Assembly (NCBI RefSeq): GCF_003096355.1
Contig: NZ_QEKI01000009.1
Coordinates: forward strand, 107,943-171,942
Length of the DNA stretch: 64,000 bases
Direction of reading: 5' to 3'
Source: Pontibacter virosus
GTDB taxonomy: Bacteria > Bacteroidota > Bacteroidia > Cytophagales > Hymenobacteraceae
The translations under genes and the position numbers were made by a program. The notes beneath the pieces were generated by a model. The model saw only the letters and a list, made by a program, of their open reading frames with translations, was not told where the DNA came from and searched no databases. Shown in pieces: positions 8,729 to 17,063 of this stretch (position 1 is the first letter of the stretch; each line of letters opens with the position of its first letter).

Positions 8729-8931
8729 GTGTTGTTTCGGAGTCTGACTCCTGCAGCTGCAAATATCTTACCTATTCTGCACAAACAGTATAGTATACCT
8801 GGCAGCTTACCAATGTTTTTTAAAAATGCGCTCCCGGTTACAGAGAAGCTTTGTCGGGAGCCAGAGTTATGGGAACGCATGTATAGACCATACTGGTATA
8901 CCTGCACGTAAAAATGGCTATTAGCTATACC

Positions 8932-9348
8932 TTAAAAGTCGCCTTTAAAACCACCGCGGCTGGCCTTTTTGTCAGATTGGCGGCGTTTGCTTTCGAGGCG
9001 CTTGCGCACAGATGCCCGTGTGGGTTTGGTGGCTTTGCGTTTTTTCTGGCGGGTAAGTGCCTGGCGGATTAACTCGTAAAAGCGCTCAATGCACTGTTCC
9101 TTGTTTTGCAACTGACTCCGCTCGGCCTGGCACATCAAATGCAGAAAACCCTCATTGTTAATGCGACTGGCCAGCTTTTCCTGCACCAGCACTTTCTCTT
9201 CATCCGTCAGCAACTCAGAGTCGCTCACATGGAAGCGCAACTCGACCTTGCTGGCAACTTTGTTTACGTTTTGCCCACCGGCCCCACCACTCCGCGAAGC
9301 CTGAAAACTCAGCTCCCGCTCAAAATCCCGTTCTCTTATATCTGCCAT
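8932..9348 (-). CDS. arfB: Alternative ribosome-rescue factor ArfB
   Basis: A release-factor-like peptidyl-tRNA hydrolase that frees ribosomes stalled on mRNAs lacking a stop codon. The catalytic GGQ is at residues 24-26 (SGGAGGQNVNKV), and the C-terminus is the expected Lys/Arg-rich tail (KRKATKPTRASVRKRLESKRR) that enters the empty mRNA channel. I placed the start at the ATG at 9348; a TTG at 9363 would add five residues. Total 138 residues is normal for ArfB. The iterated GGTATAG motif lies directly upstream of the start. Confidence 0.93.
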   Translation of the reverse strand: MADIRERDFERELSFQASRSGGAGGQNVNKVASKVELRFHVSDSELLTDEEKVLVQEKLASRINNEGFLHLMCQAERSQLQNKEQCIERFYELIRQALTRQKKRKATKPTRASVRKRLESKRRQSDKKASRGGFKGDF

Positions 9349-9478
9349 ACCTATACCTTCCAAAATACTCTTGTAACCAACGCCTTATACCTGTTCGCTG
9401 ATAATATCAGACAAATATGCGTCTTTTCAGATTTTTGTGCGTCTTTTGTGAAATTTTTGGTCACCTTATACCTATTCT

Positions 9479-10390
9479 ATGAAAAAGTTACGCTTTGTCT
9501 ACCTGCTGCTGATGCTGTTTGCACTGCCACAACTATCGCAGGCTGTCAACAAGTCGTTTTACTTCACTACCTCAGACGGGGTGCAGCTCTATGTGCGCAT
9601 GGCAGGCGAAGGCAAGCCTTGCCTCTTCATCCACGGTGGCCCCGGCTCCTGGACCAAATACTTCTATGCTCTCGGCGGCGATGTGGTAGAGCAAGACATG
9701 ACCATGATTTACGTAGACCAGCGCGGCTGCGGTCGCTCCTCTAGTTCCGAAGCAAAAGACTACTCACTGGCCCGTTTGGTAAAAGACTTTGAAGAGCTGC
9801 GCGAACACCTCGGCTATAACAAATGGATGATCATGCCGCACTCTTTTGGGGGCACCATCGCCACAGAGTACGCCTACCAACACCCGAAGCGTGTCAGCGC
9901 TGCCATTTTCGTAAACTCTACCCTATACTTGAACGATGCCCTGGAAAGTTACATCAAAAACGGGGCACGCCTGCTGGGCAAACCCGAGTCAGATTTCCGC
10001 AAAGCCGGTGGCTCTATTGGCGAGGCGCTCAACGGCGTGGCCTACCAACTTAACCAGCAGGGTATGATGTACAAGATGATGTACCCTAAAAAGGAGATGT
10101 TCGATCAGATGAACGCTGTAATGGACACCACCATCAACTGGGACTTCGGCAGCAAGGTATGGGACTTCCCGGAATACGCACAAGACTTCACCATCAAGAG
10201 TGCATCACTTAAGATGCCGGTCCTGGTTATCTCCGGCAACAACGATTTATCAGTAGGCCCGGAGCACTACCGCTTGTTCAAGTTCAAGAACGCCACCTAC
10301 CGCCCCATGGCCACTGGCCACTGCCCTTATCAAGAGCAGACGGCGCTTTTCCACGAGCATGTAAAGTCCTTCCTGGCGAAGGTAAAATAA
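9479..10390 (+). CDS. Secreted alpha/beta hydrolase, proline-iminopeptidase-like
   Basis: A 303-residue protein with a signal peptide (hydrophobic to about residue 22, ending LSQA). The HGGPG oxyanion motif at residues 52-56 and DQRGCGRS after it are typical of S33 prolyl aminopeptidase-like hydrolases. The nucleophile is Ser122 in PHSFGGT, where the usual first Gly of the elbow is Pro. The catalytic Asp is probably in SGNNDLSV and the His in TGHCPY. Likely a periplasmic or secreted peptidase or esterase; substrate unknown. Confidence 0.85.
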   Translation: MKKLRFVYLLLMLFALPQLSQAVNKSFYFTTSDGVQLYVRMAGEGKPCLFIHGGPGSWTKYFYALGGDVVEQDMTMIYVDQRGCGRSSSSEAKDYSLARLVKDFEELREHLGYNKWMIMPHSFGGTIATEYAYQHPKRVSAAIFVNSTLYLNDALESYIKNGARLLGKPESDFRKAGGSIGEALNGVAYQLNQQGMMYKMMYPKKEMFDQMNAVMDTTINWDFGSKVWDFPEYAQDFTIKSASLKMPVLVISGNNDLSVGPEHYRLFKFKNATYRPMATGHCPYQEQTALFHEHVKSFLAKVK

Positions 10391-10413
10391 TCAGGACTAC
10401 CTACCTAGATGAG

Positions 10414-10446
10414 AAGGGGCAGGCCACCATGGCTTGCCCTTTTTTT
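10414..10446 (+). terminator. Terminator after the secreted hydrolase
   Basis: An imperfect GC-rich hairpin around GGGGCAGGCCA / TGGCTTGCCC is followed by seven T residues. Confidence 0.75.
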
Positions 10447-10520
10447 GTGCTGCGCCCCTTGCACGAAACCAAAGCCTGAAGCATAGCCGTATGCCATAGA
10501 ATAAAATTGTGGCTATACCT

Positions 10521-11501
10521 ATGAACCAAAAAGACAATTCGCTCCGAATCGGCTACCATGCATCGCACGAACAGTTTAAGCCAAGCGAGCTCCTCCAGTA
10601 TGTGCAACAGGCCGAAAAGGCGGGTTTTAACGCCTCTATGTCGTCGGACCACTTTGCCCCCTGGAGCCTCGACCAGGGCGAGAGTGGCTTTGCCTGGTCT
10701 TGGCTCGGAGCCGCTATGCAAGCCACTAATCTGCCCTTTGGTATAGTCAATGCACCGGGTCAGCGCTACCATCCGGCTATAATTGCGCAGGCTGCCGCTA
10801 CGCTCGCCGAAATGTTTCCGGAAAGATTTTGGGTGGCCATGGGCAGCGGACAGTACATCAACGAGCAGATTACGGGCGAGCACTGGCCCGTGAAACAAGA
10901 CCGCAACGATCGCCTGAAAGAGTGTGTCGACATCATCCGGGCGCTGTGGGACGGCGAGACCGTAACGCACCATGGCCTGGTGACCGTGGAAGAAGCCAAA
11001 CTTTGGACACGCGCCAAGGTAGCGCCTAAAATAATCGGAGCGGCCATTACCGAAGAAACCGCCGAGTGGGTGGGCGGCTGGGCCGATGGTTTAATTACCG
11101 TTTCCAAACCACCCAAAGAGCTTAAGAAAATGGTGGATGCCTTCCACAGAGGTGGGGGCGAGGGCAAACCCATGTACCTGAAAGTGCAGCTCTCCTACGC
11201 CAAAGATGAAAAAGAGGCACTGCAGGGAGCCCACGATCAATGGCGCTCCAACATCTTCCCGAGTGCCGTACTGTCTGACCTGCGCACTGCCAAACAGCTG
11301 GAGCAGGCAGCCATGTTCGTGCGCGAAGAAGACCTGCGCGAGCACGTACGCATTTCCTCCGACCCGAACCAGCACGTGGAGTGGCTGCAGCAGGACCTCG
11401 ACCTGGGCTTCAGCCAGCTGATGCTGCACAATGTAAACCTGGGGCAGGAGCGCTTTATTGAGGTGTTTGGCAGTAAGGTGGTACCACAGCTTTTGAGCTA
11501 A
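10521..11501 (+). CDS. LLM-class flavin-dependent oxidoreductase
   Basis: A luciferase-like monooxygenase-fold TIM barrel of 326 residues. The pattern FKPSELLQYVQQAEKAGF, the SDHFAPW segment, GSGQYINEQITG and the long C-terminal helices fit the F420-type branch of the family; members in organisms without F420 (the TIGR03885-type group, as I recall) are expected to use flavin instead. I prefer the ATG at 10521; a GTG four codons earlier is possible. The substrate cannot be deduced. It is followed by the S2P gene after a short gap carrying two GGTATAG motifs. Confidence 0.85.
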   Translation: MNQKDNSLRIGYHASHEQFKPSELLQYVQQAEKAGFNASMSSDHFAPWSLDQGESGFAWSWLGAAMQATNLPFGIVNAPGQRYHPAIIAQAAATLAEMFPERFWVAMGSGQYINEQITGEHWPVKQDRNDRLKECVDIIRALWDGETVTHHGLVTVEEAKLWTRAKVAPKIIGAAITEETAEWVGGWADGLITVSKPPKELKKMVDAFHRGGGEGKPMYLKVQLSYAKDEKEALQGAHDQWRSNIFPSAVLSDLRTAKQLEQAAMFVREEDLREHVRISSDPNQHVEWLQQDLDLGFSQLMLHNVNLGQERFIEVFGSKVVPQLLS

Positions 11502-11589
11502 GGTATAGCGGTAACACAAAGCCCGTCTGACTATTAACTTATAGCGTATAAGCATGTTACAGGTATAGCACGTCACGTATAGACACCCT

Positions 11590-12669
11590 ATGAAATGGTC
11601 ACTTAACCTTGGCAGAATAGCGGGCATCAAGATTCTGGTGCACTGGACATTCCTGATCTTGATCGGTTGGATCGTGTTCTCGGAAATGCAGCGCGGCTCT
11701 GACCTAACGGCTACGCTACTGTCAGTCGCTTTTGTCTTAACTATTTTTCTGTGCGTGGTCCTGCACGAATTGGGTCATGCGCTCATGGCAAGGCGCTATG
11801 GTGTGAGCACCAAAATGATCACGCTTTTGCCGATAGGTGGTGTGGCTAGCCTGGAGCGTATACCTGAAAACCCGAAAAAAGAGCTCATGATCGCCATTGC
11901 TGGTCCCGCCGTGAATGTGGTGATCGCGCTTGTGCTCTGGCTCATACTACCTCCCCTGCGCGAAATGCCGGGTGAGGAGTTCTTTAGCCGCATCACGGCA
12001 GCTAACTTCCTATACCTGCTGTTCTTTGTTAACCTGATGCTCGTGATCTTCAACGCTATACCTGCCTTCCCGATGGATGGCGGGCGTGTGCTGCGGGCTT
12101 TGCTGGCCTTTAAGCTAGGCAGGGTGCGGGCAACCCAGATAGCGGCCAACCTGGGTCAGCTGCTGGCCATGTTCTTCGTTTTTATCGGCTTTTTCTACAA
12201 CCCTTTCCTGATCCTGATCGGCATATTCGTATTCTTCGGGGCCTGGTCTGAGAATATGATCGTGCAACACCTCGACTTTTTGCGCGGCCACCTGGTGCGT
12301 GAAGGCATGATGACTAACTTTGTTACCCTCGCTCCTACCGAAACGGTGCGCGAGGCGCTGGGCAAACTCCTCAAAGGCTCCGAGCACGACTTTGTGGTGG
12401 AGCAGGAAGGCCAGGTGGTTGGCACCCTGACACGCATGCAGCTGATACAGGCCGTAAAAGAAGAGAAGATCGAAAGTCCGGTGTCCGCTATCATGACGCA
12501 GGAAATTAAGGCTTTTAACGTCCAGGACAAGCTAGCCGAAGCGTATACCGAGCTGCAGAAGACCAAAGCTCCCCTTTACCCGGTACTTGACAATGGGCGT
12601 CTGGCCGGCGTGATCAACACGGACAACATCAACGAGTTCATTCTCATAAAATCCGCACTGGCACATTAG
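11590..12669 (+). CDS. Site-2 protease (M50) with C-terminal CBS pair
   Basis: A 359-residue intramembrane metalloprotease. Zinc ligands are in HELGHAL (His59, His63) and the third-ligand motif PMDGG (Asp163). Several membrane segments cover residues 15-215. The C-terminal third (about 236-355) is a tandem CBS module, which in this branch probably binds adenine nucleotides and controls activity. These enzymes cleave membrane-anchored regulators, often anti-sigma factors; the target here is unknown and no anti-sigma gene is adjacent. Confidence 0.92.
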   Translation: MKWSLNLGRIAGIKILVHWTFLILIGWIVFSEMQRGSDLTATLLSVAFVLTIFLCVVLHELGHALMARRYGVSTKMITLLPIGGVASLERIPENPKKELMIAIAGPAVNVVIALVLWLILPPLREMPGEEFFSRITAANFLYLLFFVNLMLVIFNAIPAFPMDGGRVLRALLAFKLGRVRATQIAANLGQLLAMFFVFIGFFYNPFLILIGIFVFFGAWSENMIVQHLDFLRGHLVREGMMTNFVTLAPTETVREALGKLLKGSEHDFVVEQEGQVVGTLTRMQLIQAVKEEKIESPVSAIMTQEIKAFNVQDKLAEAYTELQKTKAPLYPVLDNGRLAGVINTDNINEFILIKSALAH

Positions 12670-12734
12670 CGCCTAAACTACAGCCTCCAGACAAAAGCTA
12701 TACCTGATTTACCTTACCGGACACACATTTTTAT

Positions 12735-12742
12735 TATATTTG
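12735..12742 (+). promoter_or_regulatory. -7 promoter box for the secreted metalloprotease
   Basis: TATATTTG, a perfect TAnnTTTG. Its final TTG would otherwise be the most upstream possible start codon of the next frame, which supports a downstream start. The leader would be about 105 bases. Confidence 0.5.
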
Positions 12743-12856
12743 GCAGTAAACCGTACATACCCCGGCACATCCTTTTGCGTAATAGAACGTTATGGCCGCT
12801 TTGGAATGCGACACCCAAATTTTATAGACAGCAAAACTGACAATCCGCACCACTCT

Positions 12857-15028
12857 ATGACCACCATACTCCTAACACCTGACCGCTTGGGGTCGCGAAG
12901 CGCTGCCATGTTCTTGGCACTCCTTCTATCGGTGATTTCCTTTGCAGCGCACGCCTCTGAAGACCTGCACATGGCACCCATTTCGCTGCAGGAGCGCATC
13001 AAAGCAGCTGACTTGATTGTTGAAGGCGAAGTTGTGGCCCAGCGGTCCTTCTGGGATGCAAAGCAGGAGCTTATTTACACTGCTCATACCGTCCGGCTCT
13101 TTAAGATTTTCAAGGGAGCGCTGGAGGAACGCCAGGTGGAGGTAATCACAGAGGGTGGAACAGTAGGGCTGGCCATGCACACTGTAACGTCAGCCTTACA
13201 GCTGAGAAAAGGACAGCAAGGTATGTTCTTCCTTACAAGAGGGGCCACCACAGGTATAGTAGCCAGTGCAGCTTCAGTCATAGCCAGACCATATGCCAGC
13301 CGGCAGGGTTTTGTACGCTATGATGTGGAGCAAGGCACCGCCGCTGATCCGTTTAACCAATACAAATCTGTGCAGGAAGTATACCAGGCCGTAACTTCCC
13401 GCATGGGGCAGCAATACAAAACAGTGATTGCGAACGATAAGTTGGAATCAGGTATAAAGGCCCAAATCCAGCAGGAAAGCACGCAGGCCACGCAAGCTCC
13501 GGTAGTAACCGGCTTTAGCCCTGCGCGCACCAGTGCGGGCACGGGGGCTGTGCTCACCATTACAGGCACAGGCTTCGGGAGCTCGCGCGGCAATGGATTT
13601 GTGGAGTTCCCCAACGCTGACGATGGTGGTACTACCCTGGTACGTCCTTACGCATCCGATTACCTGTCCTGGACCAATACCCAGATCAAAGTAGCAGTAC
13701 CCTCCTACACCCAGACGGGCGGAACAGCCGGCACAGGCCGCATCAAAGTAACAGCCAACGACGGCACATCTGCCATGAGCGTTGGGTCGCTCGTAATCGA
13801 ATTTGCTTATTCTAATGTGGTAGCAGAGGGTGGTAACACGCCTTTTCAGCCTGTTTTGATAGATGCCAACCGGAATGGCGGCTATACCATACAGTTCGCT
13901 CCCAGCCTGCAGAACAGAGCGGCAGCACAAGAAGGCTTCAGGCGCGCCGTAAACAATTGGGTATGCACCACAAACGTGAACTGGGTGGTTGGCGCTGCCA
14001 CCACAACCGAAAGCTCTGCCGACGACGGCCGTAGTGTTATCCGCTTTGCATCCCCCTCCGTGACAGGTCAGGGTGTGTTGGCCCGCACCATAAGCAAGTA
14101 CAGGGGCTGCGTGTCCATTAGCGGCACCCGCCGCGACACGATCTTCTGGCTCACTGAGTTCGACATGGAGATCAACAGCAACATCACCTGGCAGTACGGC
14201 CCAGGGGCACCGGGTGCTGACCAGTTCGACTTTGAAACAGTGATCCTGCACGAGTTAGGCCACGCGCACCAACTCGGCCATGTTATTCTGCCTAACACTT
14301 TGATGCACTACAACATAGGTCGCCGGACACAGGTTCGTGATCTGACTGCCCCAGACATAGCGGGAGCCAACCTGGTGCTGAGCCGAAGCCAGAACCCTCT
14401 GGCATGCGGCGGCCGCTCTCCTATGACACCGAAGCTGGACGGCGATTGTAATCTGGCCTCCGAGATCTTTACCTTCGACGCCTCCTTTACCAATGCAGGG
14501 GCTGTGGATGTGATCTGGACTACCAGCACTGAGCAAGGCGTCGCTCGCTTTGTAGTCCAGCGCAGTCAGGACGGGCAGCAATGGGAAGACATAGGTGAGG
14601 TTCCTGCCACTGGCCGGGCTGGCGACTATACCTTTACAGATAACGATCCGCTGCCTCGACGAAGCTTCTACCGTTTGCGCGTGCTTTACACCAATAACCC
14701 CGAGGCGTTTTCAGGCAGAGTGCAGGTCCTCAACCCAAGCGATTTGCGTATTTTCAAAGTATACCCTAACCCAATCGGCCTCACCACTAATGCCGACGGT
14801 GCCCCTAGCGAAACACTACGAATAGAGTACCTGGTACGCAACACGTCAGACCTCAGCCTGCAGCTATACGACTTGCAGGGCAGACTCGTGCGAGATCTGG
14901 AAGCCACCGTAACCGACGGGACGGATATCATCGAAATCAATGTCTCAGACCTGGCATCGGGCACTTACGTGCTGCGTTGGAGAGAAGGCAACAGCAGCGG
15001 CGCCACGAAAGTGGTCAAAGTGCAGTAA
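12857..15028 (+). CDS. Secreted matrixin-type metalloprotease with T9SS type A sorting domain
   Basis: About 723 residues from the ATG at 12857, which begins a signal peptide ending AHASED. The central part includes an IPT/TIG-like domain (TGFSPARTSAGTGAVLTITGTGFG). The protease domain has the metzincin zinc motif HELGHAHQLGH at residues 465-475 and a following Met-turn (TLMHYNIG). The last 80 or so residues are a T9SS type A C-terminal signal (YPNP, LYDLQGRLV, ASGTYVLRW, KVVKVQ), so the protein is secreted across the outer membrane and the signal is removed. It stands alone in front of a strong terminator that overlaps its stop codon. Confidence 0.9.
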   Translation: MTTILLTPDRLGSRSAAMFLALLLSVISFAAHASEDLHMAPISLQERIKAADLIVEGEVVAQRSFWDAKQELIYTAHTVRLFKIFKGALEERQVEVITEGGTVGLAMHTVTSALQLRKGQQGMFFLTRGATTGIVASAASVIARPYASRQGFVRYDVEQGTAADPFNQYKSVQEVYQAVTSRMGQQYKTVIANDKLESGIKAQIQQESTQATQAPVVTGFSPARTSAGTGAVLTITGTGFGSSRGNGFVEFPNADDGGTTLVRPYASDYLSWTNTQIKVAVPSYTQTGGTAGTGRIKVTANDGTSAMSVGSLVIEFAYSNVVAEGGNTPFQPVLIDANRNGGYTIQFAPSLQNRAAAQEGFRRAVNNWVCTTNVNWVVGAATTTESSADDGRSVIRFASPSVTGQGVLARTISKYRGCVSISGTRRDTIFWLTEFDMEINSNITWQYGPGAPGADQFDFETVILHELGHAHQLGHVILPNTLMHYNIGRRTQVRDLTAPDIAGANLVLSRSQNPLACGGRSPMTPKLDGDCNLASEIFTFDASFTNAGAVDVIWTTSTEQGVARFVVQRSQDGQQWEDIGEVPATGRAGDYTFTDNDPLPRRSFYRLRVLYTNNPEAFSGRVQVLNPSDLRIFKVYPNPIGLTTNADGAPSETLRIEYLVRNTSDLSLQLYDLQGRLVRDLEATVTDGTDIIEINVSDLASGTYVLRWREGNSSGATKVVKVQ

Positions 15029-15065
15029 CAAGAAAAGGGAGACTGTCGGCCTCCCTTTTCTTGTT
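15027..15065. terminator. Bidirectional terminator, metalloprotease and Hsp20 genes
   Basis: A 15-bp perfect stem (15027-15041 with 15051-15065) with an A-rich left arm and T-rich right arm. It begins inside the metalloprotease stop codon. Confidence 0.88.
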
Positions 15066-15076
15066 GTCCTGGTCTC

Positions 15077-15550
15077 CTACTCGATGCTAACCCGCTTCCG
15101 GTTGTTGGTATTTGTCTGCTCTTGCTTTGGTACCGTTATTTTCAGCACCCCTTCTTCGTAGCGCGCCTTTATTTCTTCTGCTCTAACAGCATCCGGCAAC
15201 TTAAACGAGCGACTGAAAGAGCTGTAATTATACTCCCGACGGGTATAGTTTTCTTCTTCCGTCGAGGTATCCTGCTCTTTTTGGCTGCTGATGGTGAGCA
15301 TACCTTCGTCTATGTCTACTTCAAAATCATCTTTGGCCATACCTGGGGCCGCCAACTCAATGGTGTATTCTCTTTCATTCTCCCGGATGTTGGTCGCAGG
15401 CATGTTCCGCATGATCTGTCGCCCGATTTGTGCGGGCATTCGCAGCAGATCGTTCTCAAAGAAACGATCTACGTCGCTAAAAAAGTCTGTGAAGAACGAC
15501 CTGGGAGTGAGACTCTCACCTCCTGTGCGCTCTTTTCTCATTGGCTTCAT
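15077..15550 (-). CDS. Hsp20/alpha-crystallin small heat-shock protein
   Basis: A 157-residue ATP-independent holdase. The alpha-crystallin domain covers about residues 50-145 (ATNIRENEREYTIELAAPG, then the GVLKITVPK signature near the end), with a short hydrophobic N-terminal arm (FFTDFFSDVDRFF) used in oligomer assembly. Unusually for this phylum, a near-perfect Shine-Dalgarno (AAGGAGGT) precedes the ATG at optimal distance, suggesting high translation when induced. A small inverted repeat (CCCA/TGGG) lies further upstream. Confidence 0.93.
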   Translation of the reverse strand: MKPMRKERTGGESLTPRSFFTDFFSDVDRFFENDLLRMPAQIGRQIMRNMPATNIRENEREYTIELAAPGMAKDDFEVDIDEGMLTISSQKEQDTSTEEENYTRREYNYSSFSRSFKLPDAVRAEEIKARYEEGVLKITVPKQEQTNTNNRKRVSIE

Positions 15551-15660
15551 AGTAGTACCTCCTTTTTGCTATGGTTTAACATCTTGGCTTATATCACCCA
15601 TTTATGTGGGCAACTCCACTAATTTTTACGCCTTGATTTTCTTATAGTTTAACCTTGAAT
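15551..15660. other. Hsp20 upstream region
   Basis: Contains the strong ribosome-binding site of hsp20 on the minus strand and AT-rich DNA. I see no clear TAnnTTTG box for hsp20, so an alternative sigma factor may be used; that is inference. Confidence 0.3.
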
Positions 15661-15905
15661 AAAAATAAAAAAGCAACCAGAACAAATACATGTTTCCGGT
15701 TGCTTTTCAGGGATAAGGTTTGCTTTCAGATGTCAGGGCATTCGCTCCAGGAGAGTTAGCGCATACCCGACGCAGGGTTTGTCAGTAGCTCGCGTTTTGT
15801 TTCATAGCTTGGAAAGGCACAGTCTGTTTTCCATCGCTTGGTTCAGGCTCTAGTAACTATACAAATGTTGTAAAACATCAGCTGTACGCAAAGGAGACTT
15901 TCCCT
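15661..15905 (-). ncRNA. Probable structured small RNA, class unknown
   Basis: A gene-free stretch with strong paired structure when read on the minus strand. It ends in a terminator-like hairpin (15669-15707, 10-bp core stem) followed by a T-rich tract. Inside is a long hairpin at 15732-15771 built of GTC/GAC, GGGTAT/ATGCCC and CGCT/AGCG. The 5' and 3' ends can pair as AGGGA (15901-15905) with TCCCT (15709-15713) and TTTGC (15888-15892) with GCAAA (15719-15723). A TAnnTTTG box (TACCTTTG, plus-strand coordinates 15907-15914) sits just upstream of that closing stem. It does not show the tmRNA, RNase P or SRP signatures I know, and its branched shape does not look like 6S RNA. Confidence 0.5.
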
Positions 15906-15906
15906 T

Positions 15907-15914
15907 CAAAGGTA
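15907..15914 (-). promoter_or_regulatory. Possible -7 box of the small RNA
   Basis: TACCTTTG on the minus strand matches TAnnTTTG, placed immediately before the self-complementary 5' end of the candidate RNA. Confidence 0.4.
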
Positions 15915-16112
15915 ACTTGTACAATAAACCTAGCATAACATGATTTAATCAAATAATCAGCCTTAACGACTCAAATAAACAAATTCAGCTTCCTCTAATC
16001 AGAGCAAAGGTAACATCTTGTAATGCGTCAATATTGTTGCAACACTGAAATATCATTTTTCCTTAAGATAATTAGGAAGACAGAAATGGTAGTATTATCA
16101 TAGTGAGTATGC

Positions 16113-16120
16113 TATATTTG
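16113..16120 (+). promoter_or_regulatory. -7 promoter box of the DUF3667 gene
   Basis: TATATTTG, a perfect TAnnTTTG, 25 bases before the ATG at 16146, implying a short leader. Confidence 0.5.
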
Positions 16121-16145
16121 ACAGTTTAAGCGTATTGCCTGATAC

Positions 16146-17045
16146 ATGCCCATGGCGAAGAAAAGACGAAAGTTTGTACAATGCCCTAACTGTGGCTACA
16201 CCTTTGAGGAGGTGAATAACTACTGTCCAAACTGCGGGCAGGAAAACCATGACTTGAATGTGCCAGTAAAGCACCTGGTAGAGGAGTTTTTTGAGAGCAC
16301 CCTCCATTACGACACTAAGTTCTGGCGCACTCTCCGATACCTGATCACGCGGCCCGGTTATCTGACTGAAAAGTTCAACCTGGGTCAGCGGGCATCCTAT
16401 GTGCCGCCGTTCAGGCTTTATGTGTTTGTAAGTATCTTTTTCTTTACAGCCATAGCCCTGTTTGCCTCTGATGGTCTTGTCATAAGTGACGTAGACAGCG
16501 CAAAAGCACAGCTGGAAGCCACCAATCCAGAAGCCGCCGGCCGGGTGATGCAAGCGGACTCGGTCGTCAGGCCATGGGTAGGCTTAACTCTTAAAGACTC
16601 AGCTGATGTGATTATCAATCAGGAAGTAGATAACAAGTTCAGAAGCTTTGTCAAAAACCAGGAACAGTCTCGTCAGAAGCTACTAAAGAACATCTCCTTC
16701 ATGATGTTCGTGCTCATGCCTTTCTTCGGGCTCATTCTATACCTGTTTTTCCGGTCGCAGGGCCGTAATTATGTCGAGCACCTGATGTTCTCTGTGCATT
16801 TCCATACCTTTGTTTTCCTGCTCATCATGTTTGCCATCCTTTTAGAGGTTGTTTTTAGCAGTCTTGACGCCAATGGATGGGTATTCCTGATCAGTATGGT
16901 GTATTTATTTTTTGCGCTACGCCATGTATACAAGGAATCGTACCTGCGTACGGCGGTTAAACTTATACCGATTGGCTTAACATACCTGGTATCTTTAATC
17001 ATCTTGTTTGTAGCAACTGTTGGCGTTAGTGTACTGTTCAGTTAA
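16146..17045 (+). CDS. DUF3667 membrane protein with N-terminal zinc ribbon
   Basis: A 299-residue protein. Residues 13-30 carry two CxxC pairs (CPNCGYTF...CPNCGQ) forming a zinc ribbon; the DUF3667 signature follows (FFESTLHYDTKFWRTL, then RPGYLTEKFNLGQRASYVPPFRLYVF). Five or so hydrophobic segments follow, one at about 92-112 and the rest after residue 180, with a soluble stretch between. The family is widespread in Bacteroidota and of unknown function. It is 18 bases upstream of the dGTPase gene on the same strand and probably shares its transcript. Confidence 0.9.
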   Translation: MPMAKKRRKFVQCPNCGYTFEEVNNYCPNCGQENHDLNVPVKHLVEEFFESTLHYDTKFWRTLRYLITRPGYLTEKFNLGQRASYVPPFRLYVFVSIFFFTAIALFASDGLVISDVDSAKAQLEATNPEAAGRVMQADSVVRPWVGLTLKDSADVIINQEVDNKFRSFVKNQEQSRQKLLKNISFMMFVLMPFFGLILYLFFRSQGRNYVEHLMFSVHFHTFVFLLIMFAILLEVVFSSLDANGWVFLISMVYLFFALRHVYKESYLRTAVKLIPIGLTYLVSLIILFVATVGVSVLFS

Positions 17046-17063
17046 TTTATACCTTCGTACTCT

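Noticed and set aside
12740..12856. Upstream TTG start of the metalloprotease
   Set aside because: The TTG is the end of a TATATTTG promoter box, and the added residues precede a complete signal peptide at the ATG at 12857.
13448..14251. 267-codon antisense frame in the metalloprotease
   Set aside because: Overlaps a well-supported gene with clear domains on the plus strand.
15661..15905. tmRNA, RNase P RNA or 6S RNA
   Set aside because: No TTCGA-CCA acceptor end, no conserved RNase P or SRP segments, and a branched rather than rod-like predicted shape.
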